Counted from the stretch's first letter, positions 10,758 through 19,257 are shown. The stretch: DNA of 64,000 nucleotides from Syntrophotalea acetylenivorans (GCF_001887775.1 NZ_CP015519.1:2232001-2296000); one strand, 5' to 3'. The notes: a model not told the origin generated them from the letters alone. Program-made: numbers and translations.

Positions 10758-11201
10758 ATGATAAAAAAACTGCTGTCTACCCCGGATGATCTCTCGCTGG
10801 CGGTTCTGCGTCTGATTCTCGGTGGCGTGTTTTTCATCCACGGCGCCCAAAAGGCCCTTGGCTGGTTCGGTGGCCACGGCCTGAACAACACTCTTGATGC
10901 TTTCACCCAGGGCATGGGTCTGCCGCTGCTGGTGGCAGTGCTGGTGGTGGCCGCTGAATTTCTCGGCGCCATCGGCCTGATCGTCGGTTTTCTAACCCGC
11001 CTCGCCGCAGCCGGTATCTTTGCGGTGATGGTCGGGGCCATTGGCATCGTGCACTTGAAGCACGGCTTTTTTATGAACTGGTTCGGAAATCAGGCGGGCG
11101 AAGGCATCGAATATCATCTGCTGGCCATCGCCATCTCCCTGGCCTTGGTACTAAGTGGCGGCGGAATGGCCTCCGTGGACAGGTTTTTATCCCGCAAATA
11201 A
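10758..11201 (+). CDS. DoxX-family membrane protein
   Basis: 147 residues with four predicted membrane segments (about 15-33, 50-70, 75-95 and 115-137). The N-terminal pattern LRLILGGVFFIHGAQKALGW with a conserved His-Gly and the second-helix AAEFLGAIGLIVGFLTR match DoxX. Members are small integral membrane proteins; some act as thiosulfate:quinone oxidoreductase subunits or with SodA in redox-stress complexes, but most are uncharacterised. A strong ribosome binding site AAGGAGG sits six bases before the ATG. Monocistronic, with a hairpin after the stop. The substrate cannot be inferred. Confidence 0.88.
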   Translation: MIKKLLSTPDDLSLAVLRLILGGVFFIHGAQKALGWFGGHGLNNTLDAFTQGMGLPLLVAVLVVAAEFLGAIGLIVGFLTRLAAAGIFAVMVGAIGIVHLKHGFFMNWFGNQAGEGIEYHLLAIAISLALVLSGGGMASVDRFLSRK

Positions 11202-11228
11202 CAAATATTATCGACTCTATGATGCGGC

Positions 11229-11260
11229 AACCCCGTGGCCCTTTGCCGGTTCACGGGGTT
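11229..11260 (+). terminator. hairpin after the DoxX gene
   Basis: A 9-bp stem AACCCCGTG (11229-11237) with CACGGGGTT (11252-11260), loop 14 bases, lies 28 bases past the stop and is followed by a short T-containing tract. Likely but modest terminator. Confidence 0.5.
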
Positions 11261-11361
11261 CTTGCGTTTGTAGAGAACTCACCCTGCTTGACGAATCAGC
11301 GCTCAGGACCTACTATCGTGACTGTCCCTGAAAGTCACCTATTGCGAACACCGAGGTACCC

Positions 11362-11751
11362 ATGTACAGCCCCGCCGTTATTGAACATTTCACCAATCCA
11401 CACAACATCGGCTACATCGAAGATGCGACCGTAGCCGTGCAATACGGTGAACCTTCCTGTGGCGACTTCCTGCTGGTCTTTCTAAAAATAGACGACCATA
11501 TTATCAGCGAGATGAAATACAAGGTGTTGGGCTGCGCCGCTGCCATCGCCACCGCCTCCATGACCAGCGTTATGGCCACCGGTCGCTCGGTGAACGAAGC
11601 TTTGGAGTTGACCGAGACTGAAATTGCCAAAGCCCTGGGAGGCCTCCCTCCCGACAAGATGCACTGCTCCAATTTGGCTGTTGGTGCTCTGAAGGCGGCG
11701 TTGAGGGTTTATCTCAGTCGGCTGGAGCAGGAAGCGGAAGAAAACTACTGA
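11362..11751 (+). CDS. IscU/NifU N-terminal-type Fe-S cluster scaffold protein
   Basis: 129 residues, close to IscU length. All three cluster-ligand cysteines are present: Cys33 in SCGD (with the conserved Asp35), Cys58 in LGCAAAIA, and Cys102 in LPPDKMHC. The last corresponds to the chaperone-recognition LPPVK-x-HC motif of IscU with Val replaced by Asp. Such scaffolds assemble 2Fe-2S clusters with a cysteine desulfurase and pass them to target proteins. No iscS/nifS, hscA or iscR gene is adjacent, so it stands apart from an isc operon and may be a second scaffold. It starts at an ATG with a weak upstream GAGG. Whether HscA would bind the altered motif is uncertain. Confidence 0.88.
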   Translation: MYSPAVIEHFTNPHNIGYIEDATVAVQYGEPSCGDFLLVFLKIDDHIISEMKYKVLGCAAAIATASMTSVMATGRSVNEALELTETEIAKALGGLPPDKMHCSNLAVGALKAALRVYLSRLEQEAEENY

Positions 11752-11815
11752 TTTCGTTTTCTCCACTGAGGCAGTAAAATTCAGAGACTGGCCTTCCTTA
11801 GAAACCAGATTTAAA

Positions 11816-12069
11816 ACCGGCGGGTTGCGTCCCGCCAGCCGCCTTCCTTTTTGTCCAAGCGGCAACAAAAAGTAAGCAAAAAACGCCTTGCCACTGCGTG
11901 GAGCATGCCGTCACGCAGACAAGGTAAAGGCTAACTCCTCTTGAGTCATCTTACCTTGGCAGCAATTCCTTTGGGCGGCCCCCCTTCTGAAAGTTGATTG
12001 CTAGAACGGTCGGTCCTTTTCTCTTGCCAAAATTGATCGTAGGAGTTGCTGGGTTTTAAAACCAACAAG
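11816..12069. repeat. intergenic repeat element, copy B
   Basis: About 254 bp, the partner of 6700-6959, same orientation. It begins with GGCGGG-TTGCGT-CCCGCC and CTTTTTGT...ACAAAAAG hairpins and ends with GGTTTTAAAACCAACAA. The 18-mer CCACTGCGTGGAGCATGC recurs at 11891-11908. It fills most of the 410-bp gap between two convergent genes (the IscU-like scaffold and the NDUFA9-like gene). No conserved ORF, terminal inverted repeats of insertion-sequence type or target duplications were noticed. Confidence 0.7.
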
Positions 12070-12161
12070 GCATCTTCAAGGTTTCCGCGTTCCTTTCTGC
12101 GTTTGGACCTACGAAGTTTCTGTTCTCTTTTTAGATCAGGAGGAAAACCCGAATCACCGGA

Positions 12162-13067
12162 TCAGCTCGGTGTTCCCTGAAATTGTCGGGTAATCGCCTC
12201 GGCAAAAGACCTCGGCTCAATTCCGAAATCCTCCATCCAGGGATGCGGATCACAAACATTTCCAGCCACCAACATGGTGAGCTGCTCGCTGGTCAGAGGG
12301 AAAGAGGGGAGGAACTGAAGACTGGCTACCAGCGGTTTGACCAGAAAGAGGGGATGGTGGGCCTTGCTTACGCGGGAGCGGCCCAGAGCGCGGCCGATCT
12401 GGTCGAGCAATTCGTTAAAAGTGAAACTGTCCCGGCCGCAGACAGGATAGACGCGGCCAATGCTGGCCGGCTCCTGCAGGGCGGCGACGAAACCGGCCGC
12501 GACATCCTCCACCGCTACCGGAGCGATGCGGTAACGGCCGTTGCCCAGAACCGGCACCACCGGCAAACGCCGGATCATCTCCGCCAGGCGGTTGCAGAAA
12601 TCGTCCTCTGCACCGAAGATCACCGAGGGGCGAAAGATAGTCCAGCTCAGACCGCTGCCACGCAGAACCTGTTCGGCCTGCCATTTGCTGCGATAGTATT
12701 CGGTTGCGGCATTCTCCTTGACCCCGTTGCTGCTCATATGGACGAAGCGCCCAACCTGCTGAGATTCGGCGGCCGCCACTATATTGGCCGTGCCCTGCCG
12801 GTGAAGCCGGTCGAAGGTAATGCCGCGGTCGGCAAATTCGCGGATAATACCGACCAGGTGAATTACCGCCTGACAGTCCAGAAGAGCACCGTCGAGGGAG
12901 GCCGGCTTGGTCACATCGCCGAAACGGATGGTCAGCCCCTGCACTTCGGGCAACTTGTGTTCCGAGCCGGGCCGTACCAGGCAAGCCGGCTCATGCCCTG
13001 CGGCCAATAGCTGCCGAATCACTTCGCGACCGACGAAGCCGGTGCCACCTGTGACAAAGACCTTCAT
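12162..13067 (-). CDS. NAD(P)-binding reductase of the complex I NDUFA9-like family
   Basis: 301 residues, an atypical short-chain dehydrogenase with the N-terminal nucleotide-binding motif VTGGTGFVGRE and a YYRSKWQAEQVL segment that holds the Tyr/Lys pair. The later parts (SGLSWTIFRPSVIFG and the PVLGNGRYRIAPVAVEDVA region) are typical of the NDUFA9-like group, also annotated as NAD-dependent epimerase/dehydratase. The family binds NADPH. Some members are accessory to respiratory complex I or act in lipid or quinone metabolism, but the bacterial substrate is unknown. The ATG has AAGGAAGG in front. It is transcribed alone, convergent with the IscU-like gene. Confidence 0.85.
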   Translation of the reverse strand: MKVFVTGGTGFVGREVIRQLLAAGHEPACLVRPGSEHKLPEVQGLTIRFGDVTKPASLDGALLDCQAVIHLVGIIREFADRGITFDRLHRQGTANIVAAAESQQVGRFVHMSSNGVKENAATEYYRSKWQAEQVLRGSGLSWTIFRPSVIFGAEDDFCNRLAEMIRRLPVVPVLGNGRYRIAPVAVEDVAAGFVAALQEPASIGRVYPVCGRDSFTFNELLDQIGRALGRSRVSKAHHPLFLVKPLVASLQFLPSFPLTSEQLTMLVAGNVCDPHPWMEDFGIEPRSFAEAITRQFQGTPS

Positions 13068-13255
13068 CGCTACCTTCCTTTGGCCGAAACCAAATCGTCA
13101 AATAAGCTCGCGACACTCGCCCCAAAACTTCGATAGCTAAGCAAAAACTGCATCCTTCAAGGCTTGGTGCTTTTTCAGGGGCGAAGGCACACATCAGTAT
13201 GTCGAGGTCCAGAAAAGGCGCCGTAACGCAGAAGGGTGGATTTTTTGCAACGCTA

Positions 13256-14698
13256 TCAGCCTTTGATGACTGCCATGGGTTTAAGCCGGGCCACGATACG
13301 GCCGATGCCGGCCTGCTGCACCACGCCCACCACCTCGGTCACGTCCTTGTAGGCTTCGCTGATTTCTTCCGCCACCGTGCCTCGTCCCGCGGCCCGCAGC
13401 AAGATTCCCCGATCGGCGAGTTCCGCGAAAATATTGCGGCCGCGTGCGGCTTTTTTGGCCTTATGTCGGGACAGAACCCGGCCGGCTCCGTGACAGATGG
13501 AGCCGAAGGTTTCATTCATGGCGCCGGCGGTACCGACCAGGACATAGGAATATCTTCCCATATCACCAGGAATCAGCACCGGCTGACCGATAGAGCGATA
13601 GCAGGCGGGAATCTCGGCGTGACCGGGAGGGAAGGCCCGGGTCGCCCCCTTGCGATGCACACAAAGCCGGCGCTTTTTGCCTTCGAAAACGTGCTGCTCC
13701 CACTTGGCTATATTGTGACATACGTCGTAAATAAGGGACAGCTGCAGGGCCTCGGCACCAGCACCCAACACCTCTTCAAAGGTTTGGCGTACCGAAGCCG
13801 TTATCAGTTGCCGGTTGGCAAAGGCATAATTGGCTGCACAGGCCATGGCCGCCAGATATTGGCGTCCCTCCGGACTGCTCAACGGGGCACAGCAAAGCTG
13901 GCGATCGGGCAGGGTGATTCCGTATTTAGCTGCCGCCCGCAGCATCACCCGCAAATAATCGTCGCAGACCTGATAGCCGAGACCACGGCTGCCGGTATGA
14001 ATGGTCACCGTGATCTGGCCGGGAAACAAGCCCAACACATCGGCGGCGACCGGATCGTGTATTTCTTCGACCTGCTGAACCTCGATGAAATGATTTCCGG
14101 AGCCGAGGGTCCCAAGCTGATCACGACCCCTCTCCAGGGCCCTATCGGAAAGGAATTCCGGGTCGGCCCCATCGATACAACCGCCGGCCTCGATATGGTT
14201 GAGGTCCTCGGCCGTCCCCAGACCCTGCTCCACCACCCAGCGTGCTCCCCGTAGCAACACCTGGCGTTCTTCCTCCTGATTCAGGCGGAAGTCCCGCCGG
14301 CTGGAACCGACCCCGGAAGGAACACGCTGAAAGAGGCTGTCGGCCAGGGTCTTCAGATGGGGCCGCACATCGGTCACTGCCAGGCTGGAACGCATCAGCC
14401 GCACACCGCAGTTAATGTCGTAACCGACCCCGCCGGGGGAGACTATCCCTTCCTCGGCGTCGAAAGCCGCCACCCCGCCGATGGGAAAGCCGTAGCCCCA
14501 GTGAATATCCGGCATGGCCAGGGAAGGGCCGACGATGCCGGGCAGGGTAGCGACATTGCGAACCTGCTCAAGAGCCTGTTCCCGCTGCAATACCGCCATC
14601 ATCTGGCGACTGGCATAGATCAGCCCTTCCGTGCGCATCGCCCCTTCCCGGGGAATCCGCCAGCGGCACTCGTCTATTTTTTCGACCTTGACAGCCAT
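13256..14698 (-). CDS. rtcB: RNA-splicing ligase RtcB
   Basis: 480 residues, the long form seen in archaea and archease-bearing bacteria. Metal-site motifs include NCGVRLMRS near the N-terminus, GSGNHFIEVQ and HTGSRGLGYQV. The guanylylated nucleophile is His403 in CHGAGR. RtcB joins RNA 2',3'-cyclic phosphate (or 3'-phosphate) ends to 5'-OH ends using GTP and Mn2+. It is the last gene of a tight operon after archease (20-base gap), its known activator. In bacteria it repairs tRNA or rRNA broken by ribotoxins and other nucleases. No RtcR-like sigma54 activator or rtcA is in the window, so regulation differs from the E. coli rtc operon. Confidence 0.96.
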   Translation of the reverse strand: MAVKVEKIDECRWRIPREGAMRTEGLIYASRQMMAVLQREQALEQVRNVATLPGIVGPSLAMPDIHWGYGFPIGGVAAFDAEEGIVSPGGVGYDINCGVRLMRSSLAVTDVRPHLKTLADSLFQRVPSGVGSSRRDFRLNQEEERQVLLRGARWVVEQGLGTAEDLNHIEAGGCIDGADPEFLSDRALERGRDQLGTLGSGNHFIEVQQVEEIHDPVAADVLGLFPGQITVTIHTGSRGLGYQVCDDYLRVMLRAAAKYGITLPDRQLCCAPLSSPEGRQYLAAMACAANYAFANRQLITASVRQTFEEVLGAGAEALQLSLIYDVCHNIAKWEQHVFEGKKRRLCVHRKGATRAFPPGHAEIPACYRSIGQPVLIPGDMGRYSYVLVGTAGAMNETFGSICHGAGRVLSRHKAKKAARGRNIFAELADRGILLRAAGRGTVAEEISEAYKDVTEVVGVVQQAGIGRIVARLKPMAVIKG

Positions 14699-14718
14699 CT
14701 TTTCTCGCTTTCAATCGG

Positions 14719-15168
14719 TTAAAGGTCAAGATAAACTCGCGCCTGCCAACGGTTATCTCGATGAAGCACGCGCAGAAGGTGGTAAGTAACCGCTTTGACC
14801 TCACGTAGCGGGCTGGTCCCTTCCTGTTGATATCGGCCGACCACCGAGCCTTTTAGTGTCTGCCGTCCTATCTCTTCAATAACAAAAAATACGGGGCAAA
14901 AACCCCGTTGTTCAACCAGAAAGAGAATCTCCCCCAGCCAGGCGACCAATAACTCTTCTTCATCTCCGGCTTGAAGCTCCACTTTCAGCTGCTGGTGGCC
15001 CACCGGCAAACCGTTTGGCCCGAAAAGGATCTCCTGCAAGCCCCGAGCAGCGGCGATAAAGAGGGCATCGAGAGAATCAGCCCATGCCTCGATGCCCATA
15101 TCAGCCGTATGTTCCAACAATCGGTAACCGCCTGCGGTAGAATCTTGTGGCACTATCAACTTAGGCAT
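14719..15168 (-). CDS. archease (RtcB activator)
   Basis: 149 residues if started at the ATG whose ATGCCTAA overlaps the stop of the upstream gene by 8 bases. A longer frame upstream exists but would run into the neighbour. The N-terminal EHTADMGIEAWA segment (residues 19-30) and the C-terminal motif ending in VYLDL carry the acidic/His metal site of archease. The middle holds EEELLVAWLGEILFLVE, the typical SHS2-fold helix. Archease speeds RtcB guanylylation and multiple turnover and widens its NTP use. Overlapping translation with the gene before and a 20-base gap to rtcB show a single operon. Confidence 0.94.
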   Translation of the reverse strand: MPKLIVPQDSTAGGYRLLEHTADMGIEAWADSLDALFIAAARGLQEILFGPNGLPVGHQQLKVELQAGDEEELLVAWLGEILFLVEQRGFCPVFFVIEEIGRQTLKGSVVGRYQQEGTSPLREVKAVTYHLLRVLHRDNRWQARVYLDL

Positions 15169-15679
15169 CTCGACGCCAATCCACCCGACAGACCGCATGA
15201 TCATCGGCCCAAGTGACCTTCAAATCACCTTGATGAGCCTTGTGCAACGCCCGCCCCAGATGCTCAGCGAGTTTCTCTTCCGTCGTCTCGATGAGCATAT
15301 CATCCGCCGAGCGTTCCATACTGATGATCCGACTCAGGGGGTTTTTAGCCATGGCCTTATGCTCTTCGTTACGCAGCATGCTGCGAATTTCCGCTTCGTG
15401 CTGCCACAGGTAGGCCCCGCGCAAAGAAACAAACCCTTCGGCGTAACGGTCTTTGATCTTGCGGCAGCCGGGACAAACCACATTCCGGGTGGCAGCATCC
15501 CGCTTCAGCAGGGCCGCCTCTTCGTTATCAAAAAACCAGCGTTTTTTACGATAGACGGCACCACATTCCGAACAGAGGGCAGGTTCCGGCAAACCAGCCT
15601 GATCCAGATAAGGATCGTTGCTTGTATTGACGCGCCCGCGCTTGTCACTGTTGCCAAACTTTCTCACGTCTTTTTGCAT
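15161..15679 (-). CDS. BCAM0308-family zinc-ribbon protein, RNA-repair operon
   Basis: 172 residues. Two CxxC pairs (Cys36/Cys39 in CSECG and Cys69/Cys72 in CPGC) form a zinc ribbon separated by about 30 residues. A C-terminal alpha/beta segment (about 115-170, with KLAEHLGRALHKAHQGDLK) resembles a small RNA-binding-like fold. This family is annotated BCAM0308 or as NMD3-like 'affecting ribosome stability and mRNA decay', because the zinc-ribbon part recalls the archaeal/eukaryotic 60S export factor NMD3. No activity has been shown to my knowledge. Its stop overlaps the archease start by 8 bases, so translation is coupled. A role in recognising damaged RNA or ribosomes for RtcB is an inference from context. 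Confidence 0.82.
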   Translation of the reverse strand: MQKDVRKFGNSDKRGRVNTSNDPYLDQAGLPEPALCSECGAVYRKKRWFFDNEEAALLKRDAATRNVVCPGCRKIKDRYAEGFVSLRGAYLWQHEAEIRSMLRNEEHKAMAKNPLSRIISMERSADDMLIETTEEKLAEHLGRALHKAHQGDLKVTWADDHAVCRVDWRRDA

Positions 15680-15753
15680 ACTTGCCTCCCTATATCGCTG
15701 TTCGCAGGCTCTCTTTTGAGTATATCACCATCTCCAGGGGAATGGTGGATGTC

Positions 15754-16365
15754 TCAGAGACTGCGAAGCACGGCCCGGCAGGGAGCCCCGTCGCAACTGG
15801 CGAGTTTCAGGGGCAGGCAGATCAACTCGTAGCTACCGGCGCTTACTCCTCTCAAGTCTAGCCCTTCGAGGATTATCAGACCTGCTTCCAGTAGCAGTCG
15901 ATGAACGGTTCCATCCCCACTGGGCGCCTCGATGGACAGGTAATCGATACCGATCAGCCTGACGCCCCGGGAAATCAACCAGGCGGCGCCATCAGCCGTC
16001 AAAGCCTGATAGTCAGCACAGAAGGTTTTTTCCTGCCAGAGACGGGAGTTGCCGGTGCGAAGTAAAACCTTCGGTCCGACGGGCTCTGGTCGGCGAGCCA
16101 GAAGCGCTTCGTCAATAGGACCGCGATGCTCGCTCAGGTCCCATACCTGACAGGGACCTATCATCTGCTCTAGGGGTAGATCCACAACACTTGGGCCGTC
16201 CAACCCGAGATGCCCCGGTAAATCGAGATGAGTCCCGCTGTGGCTGGCTAAAGATAGTGAACTAACAGCAAAGGCTCCGCCCTGTTGGGCCAGGACCAGG
16301 GGAGGGTCGCCGGGAAAGACCGGCAGGGTTTCGTTCAAGGGCACGCTGATATCTATGATTTTCAT
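15754..16365 (-). CDS. cyclase-family (kynurenine formamidase-like) hydrolase
   Basis: 203 residues from the ATG with AGAAGG six bases upstream; five codons earlier another ATG exists without a site. Starts with MKIIDISVPLNETLPVFPGDPP and has the metal-binding HSGTHLD motif at residues 42-48 followed by PGH. This marks the cyclase/KynB superfamily, zinc- or manganese-dependent amidohydrolases. KynB hydrolyses N-formylkynurenine; other members act on isatin or polyketides. The middle motif IGIDYLSIE is also typical. No tryptophan-degradation genes are nearby, so the substrate is unknown. It lies 74 bases upstream of the RNA-repair genes on the same strand and may share their transcript. Confidence 0.85.
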   Translation of the reverse strand: MKIIDISVPLNETLPVFPGDPPLVLAQQGGAFAVSSLSLASHSGTHLDLPGHLGLDGPSVVDLPLEQMIGPCQVWDLSEHRGPIDEALLARRPEPVGPKVLLRTGNSRLWQEKTFCADYQALTADGAAWLISRGVRLIGIDYLSIEAPSGDGTVHRLLLEAGLIILEGLDLRGVSAGSYELICLPLKLASCDGAPCRAVLRSL

Positions 16366-16445
16366 GACTAGCCTTCTCACCGGGGTCCCAGTGGAGGTCT
16401 TCGGGAGGGAAATTCGAAAGTTTTATAACGGCCGGGCCAAAAAAA

Positions 16446-16477
16446 ACGGGGTGAATCCTATAATGGATTCACCCCGT
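16446..16477 (-). terminator. intrinsic terminator of the F0 operon
   Basis: A 13-bp perfect stem ACGGGGTGAATCC/GGATTCACCCCGT with loop TATAAT lies 24 bases past the atpE stop. On the minus strand it is followed by a T-run (complement of the A-tract 16440-16446). Strong terminator for atpZ-atpI-atpB-atpE. Confidence 0.9.
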
Positions 16478-16500
16478 GCCATTCATTTTAATCAACGCTT

Positions 16501-16773
16501 TTAGTGCGCTGCACCCAACATTTGCAACACTTTGTCAGTGAAGGGGTTGGCGACCAGCACGATCATGGCCACAACGAAGACGTAGATAGCCAGGGACTCA
16601 ATCATCGCCAGACCAATCAGCATCGTGGTCAGAACCTTGCCGCTGGCGTTTGGATTGCGGGCTACGCCCTCTAGAGCGCTTTTGAGGGCCATCCCCTGGC
16701 TGAGGGCAGTGGGGACCACACCAAGAGTCATAGCTGCTCCGGCTGTAATGATACACCAAGTAAAGTAATCCAT
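16501..16773 (-). CDS. atpE: ATP synthase F0 subunit c
   Basis: 90 residues forming two membrane helices joined by the polar loop ARNPNASGK (residues 38-46). The ion-binding carboxylate is Glu59. Gln26, Ser60 and Tyr64 correspond in spacing to Gln32, Ser66 and Tyr70 of the sodium-binding c-subunits (for example Ilyobacter), while the usual Thr67 is Leu61. So sodium coupling is conceivable, proton coupling also possible. The c-ring rotates in the membrane against subunit a. Last gene of a four-gene F0 operon, 28 kb from the F1 operon. About 80 bases separate it from atpB. Confidence 0.97.
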   Translation of the reverse strand: MDYFTWCIITAGAAMTLGVVPTALSQGMALKSALEGVARNPNASGKVLTTMLIGLAMIESLAIYVFVVAMIVLVANPFTDKVLQMLGAAH

Positions 16774-16853
16774 GTTTGCTACTCCTTTTTAGAATGTGAC
16801 AACACTATCGCTTCGGCCCAATCACGGGCCAGCAACTTTCCCTGTTCGGGGAT

Positions 16854-17558
16854 TTAATGGGCTTCTTCCAAAGCACCGGCAAAATAAATCATGGACAGCA
16901 GAGTAAAGACAAAGGCCTGGATAAACGCAACCAAAATCCCCATCAACATCATTGGAATCGGCACAATAGCCGGCGCCAGAGAGAGGAAAACCATCAACAC
17001 CACCTCATGGCCGTACATATTGCCAAACAGACGCAATGTGAGGGATACGGGCCGGGCAAGATGACCGATAATCTCAATAGGCAGCATCAAGGGTATCAGC
17101 CACCAGATGGGACCGGTAAAGTGCTTGATGTAAGACAGGCCGTGCTTTTTAAAGCCGATGGCGTGGGTCAGGAGAAAAACCACCAGGGCCAACGCTAAAT
17201 TGGTATTGGGGTTGGCGGTCGGCGGCATAAAGCCAGGAATCAAGGCTATCAGGTTTGAAACCAGGATAAACAGCGCCAGGGTGGCAACCACCGGGAAAAA
17301 AGCCCTCCCCTCGGAGCCCATGGTTTCACCGATCAATCGCTCGATCTGCTCGAGAACCACCTCCATGAAGTTCTGAAAACCCTTAGGGTCCTTCTGCAGG
17401 CGTCTGGAGGCGAGAAAACCGGCCAGGATCAGGATCGCCATGGTCGCCCAAGCGTAGGTCACATGATTGAAATAGCCGAAATCGGCCAGTTGCTCCGATG
17501 TATAACCAAACTTCAGTTTCTCGACCAGCCACTGAAAAAACAGAAAGGGATGTGTCAT
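16854..17558 (-). CDS. atpB: ATP synthase F0 subunit a
   Basis: 234 residues with five to six membrane helices. The essential arginine lies in [14 protein letters not shown] in the penultimate helix, and the last helix has the [15 protein letters not shown] pattern. Subunit a provides the ion half-channels next to the c-ring. Its ATG overlaps the TGA of the preceding gene by four bases (ATGA), so translation is coupled to atpI. Confidence 0.97.
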   Translation of the reverse strand: MTHPFLFFQWLVEKLKFGYTSEQLADFGYFNHVTYAWATMAILILAGFLASRRLQKDPKGFQNFMEVVLEQIERLIGETMGSEGRAFFPVVATLALFILVSNLIALIPGFMPPTANPNTNLALALVVFLLTHAIGFKKHGLSYIKHFTGPIWWLIPLMLPIEIIGHLARPVSLTLRLFGNMYGHEVVLMVFLSLAPAIVPIPMMLMGILVAFIQAFVFTLLSMIYFAGALEEAH

Positions 17559-17941
17559 GAGATACAGATCCTGCCTTTAATAATTCGTTCCAGGGCAAGC
17601 CCCAGGATATTAAACACCACAACCGAAAGCCCCACCGCCAAAGCCGGCGTAGAGAGCTGTGCGGGACCGATCAATAGAAACAACAACACTGCAAGTACCA
17701 GCAGTCGCAACAACAGGGAATATAAATGGGTACTCGGCTTCTGCTTAGCAGCTTCGGCCAGCAACCGGCCCAGAGTCCAGCGCAACCAGTAAAAACCGCC
17801 GATGGAAACCAGGCCGCCTGCGGCAACACCGAAAAAAACCGCCTTCGATTGCCACAGCAAACTGATCAGAGTCAAGCCGAACCAAAGCATCCAGCTACGC
17901 CGGCAAAGCACTTCCGGCAGGAGATCATCAGGATCCTGCAT
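17555..17941 (-). CDS. atpI: ATP synthase subunit I (AtpI-like)
   Basis: 128 residues with four hydrophobic segments (about 17-35, 38-55, 75-93 and 97-117), as in the ATP synthase I family. This family helps assemble the c-ring or imports Mg2+, and is not part of the final enzyme. Sequence similarity is low as usual, so the call leans on topology and its place between atpZ and atpB. It overlaps atpZ by 14 bases and atpB by 4. Confidence 0.85.
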   Translation of the reverse strand: MQDPDDLLPEVLCRRSWMLWFGLTLISLLWQSKAVFFGVAAGGLVSIGGFYWLRWTLGRLLAEAAKQKPSTHLYSLLLRLLVLAVLLFLLIGPAQLSTPALAVGLSVVVFNILGLALERIIKGRICIS

Positions 17942-18182
17942 CTTTTTTCTCTTCCTCGCGCTGCTGGCGTTTCAGTTCCCGGTTGACGAGATAGAAGAGG
18001 TTGCGGAAACCGGCCGCAATTCCAAACCCTAGAAACAGCATCGTCATCCAGGGGGACGTTCCTAACCGTTGATCCAGGTAATACCCTATGGCCAGACCGA
18101 TAAGCGTCGCGGCCACCATGGAAATGCCCAGAGTGGACAGAAACCCCAACGATTTATACAATTGCTGCCGTTCTTCTGCCAT
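17928..18182 (-). CDS. atpZ: AtpZ/AtpI-family small membrane protein
   Basis: 84 residues with two membrane helices (about 13-35 and 43-66). The pattern GYYLDQRLGTSPWMTMLFLGFGIAAGFRNL matches the AtpZ family (F0F1-ATPase assembly, Mg2+/Ca2+ transport proposed); the C-terminus is highly charged (KRQQREEEKK). First gene of the F0 operon, overlapping the next by 14 bases. Its promoter should lie in 18183-18312, where I see no clear consensus. Confidence 0.88.
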   Translation of the reverse strand: MAEERQQLYKSLGFLSTLGISMVAATLIGLAIGYYLDQRLGTSPWMTMLFLGFGIAAGFRNLFYLVNRELKRQQREEEKKDAGS

Positions 18183-18312
18183 TAAGTCCGTCTCAGATCC
18201 AGCTGTCAGCAGCTAAAGTGTAAACAACCCACTTTAGGTATCATAGCGGTTATGGGAAGTCAAACTGAAATTACCCCTCGGCCCGGTTCAAAATCTATCA
18301 CCTGCGAGGAGT

Positions 18313-19257
18313 TCAAGCCAGAAAGAGTTTAACGAAACCGGCAAAAACTTGTTCGTCCGGACCGCTTATCACATGTTCTTTCATAAACTTGAGGGCTTCA
18401 AAGGAGGAACGGCTGTTATGATAGGGTCGGTCTGCCGTCAGGGCTTCATAAATATCGGCCAGCCGACAAATCCGGGCATAAGGATGAATCTCATCGGCTC
18501 TCTTCTGATTGGGGTAACCCCTGCCGTCGTCCCGCTCGTGATGCTGGAGAATAATAGTTCGTGCCTCGTCAGTCATCAAACCACTGCTCTCCACCATTTG
18601 ATAACCATCCAGAACGTGTTGATTGACAATCTCCCGCTCCTCGTCCGTCAACATGCCGGGCTTATTAAGAATATCGATGGGGATTTTGCATTTGCCGAGA
18701 TCGTGTAGAAAAAACCCGGCTCCCAAGGCCTGCATATCATGCTGACTGTCGCCACTAAACAAGATTCTTGCCAGAGCTATACTGAAAATACCGACATTGG
18801 TTGAATGAACATAGGTGCTGTGATCATAGGTGGTGAGATGTATCAGATGTTTGGTTGCCTGATCGTCCGAGACAATGAGATTGACTGTGGGTTCCAGAAT
18901 TTCACAGGCCTGCCCAAGAAAGACCGCGCGCGGCTCTTCAAAGGCCCGTTGCAGAGTCTGGAGACAAGCGGTATGGACTGCGGCGGCCTTTTTGTCTGAA
19001 GTCACCGCAGGATCGGTGACGATGGAGACCAGCGTCTCTTTCAGGTAGGAATTATAAAGGGCGCTCTCTTCTTCGCGAATGTAGAGCAGGTCGGCACCGC
19101 TGGCAATAACCCGATCTCGCGTGGCCCTGTCGAACAACACACCCTTTTTGGCAAAAAAGACATATTTATCATCACGAATACTGCGATAAAGATCACAGGG
19201 TGCGGCTTTTTCAAACTGTAAGGTCGCCAGTGCTACGGGCAAAAACTGCTCATCCAT
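18313..19257 (-). CDS. HD-GYP domain protein (cyclic di-GMP phosphodiesterase-like)
   Basis: 314 residues. An N-terminal region (about 1-85) resembles the domain found before many HD-GYP domains, and the HD-GYP domain covers about 125-305. Metal-ligand motifs are His146 and His151, His185-Asp186 in HDLGK, His239-His240, and the signature GRGYP with Gly-Tyr-Pro at 247-249. Such proteins hydrolyse cyclic di-GMP to GMP. No receiver domain is present, so the input is unknown. Single-gene unit with no strong ribosome binding site. It could oppose the diguanylate cyclase at 3.0-4.4 kb, but there is no linkage. Confidence 0.9.
   Translation of the reverse strand: MDEQFLPVALATLQFEKAAPCDLYRSIRDDKYVFFAKKGVLFDRATRDRVIASGADLLYIREEESALYNSYLKETLVSIVTDPAVTSDKKAAAVHTACLQTLQRAFEEPRAVFLGQACEILEPTVNLIVSDDQATKHLIHLTTYDHSTYVHSTNVGIFSIALARILFSGDSQHDMQALGAGFFLHDLGKCKIPIDILNKPGMLTDEEREIVNQHVLDGYQMVESSGLMTDEARTIILQHHERDDGRGYPNQKRADEIHPYARICRLADIYEALTADRPYHNSRSSFEALKFMKEHVISGPDEQVFAGFVKLFLA

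Noticed and set aside
10486-10789. Plus-strand open frame overlapping the start of the DoxX gene.
   Set aside because: Antisense to the start of the JAB-DinG gene and out of frame with DoxX; no ribosome binding site.
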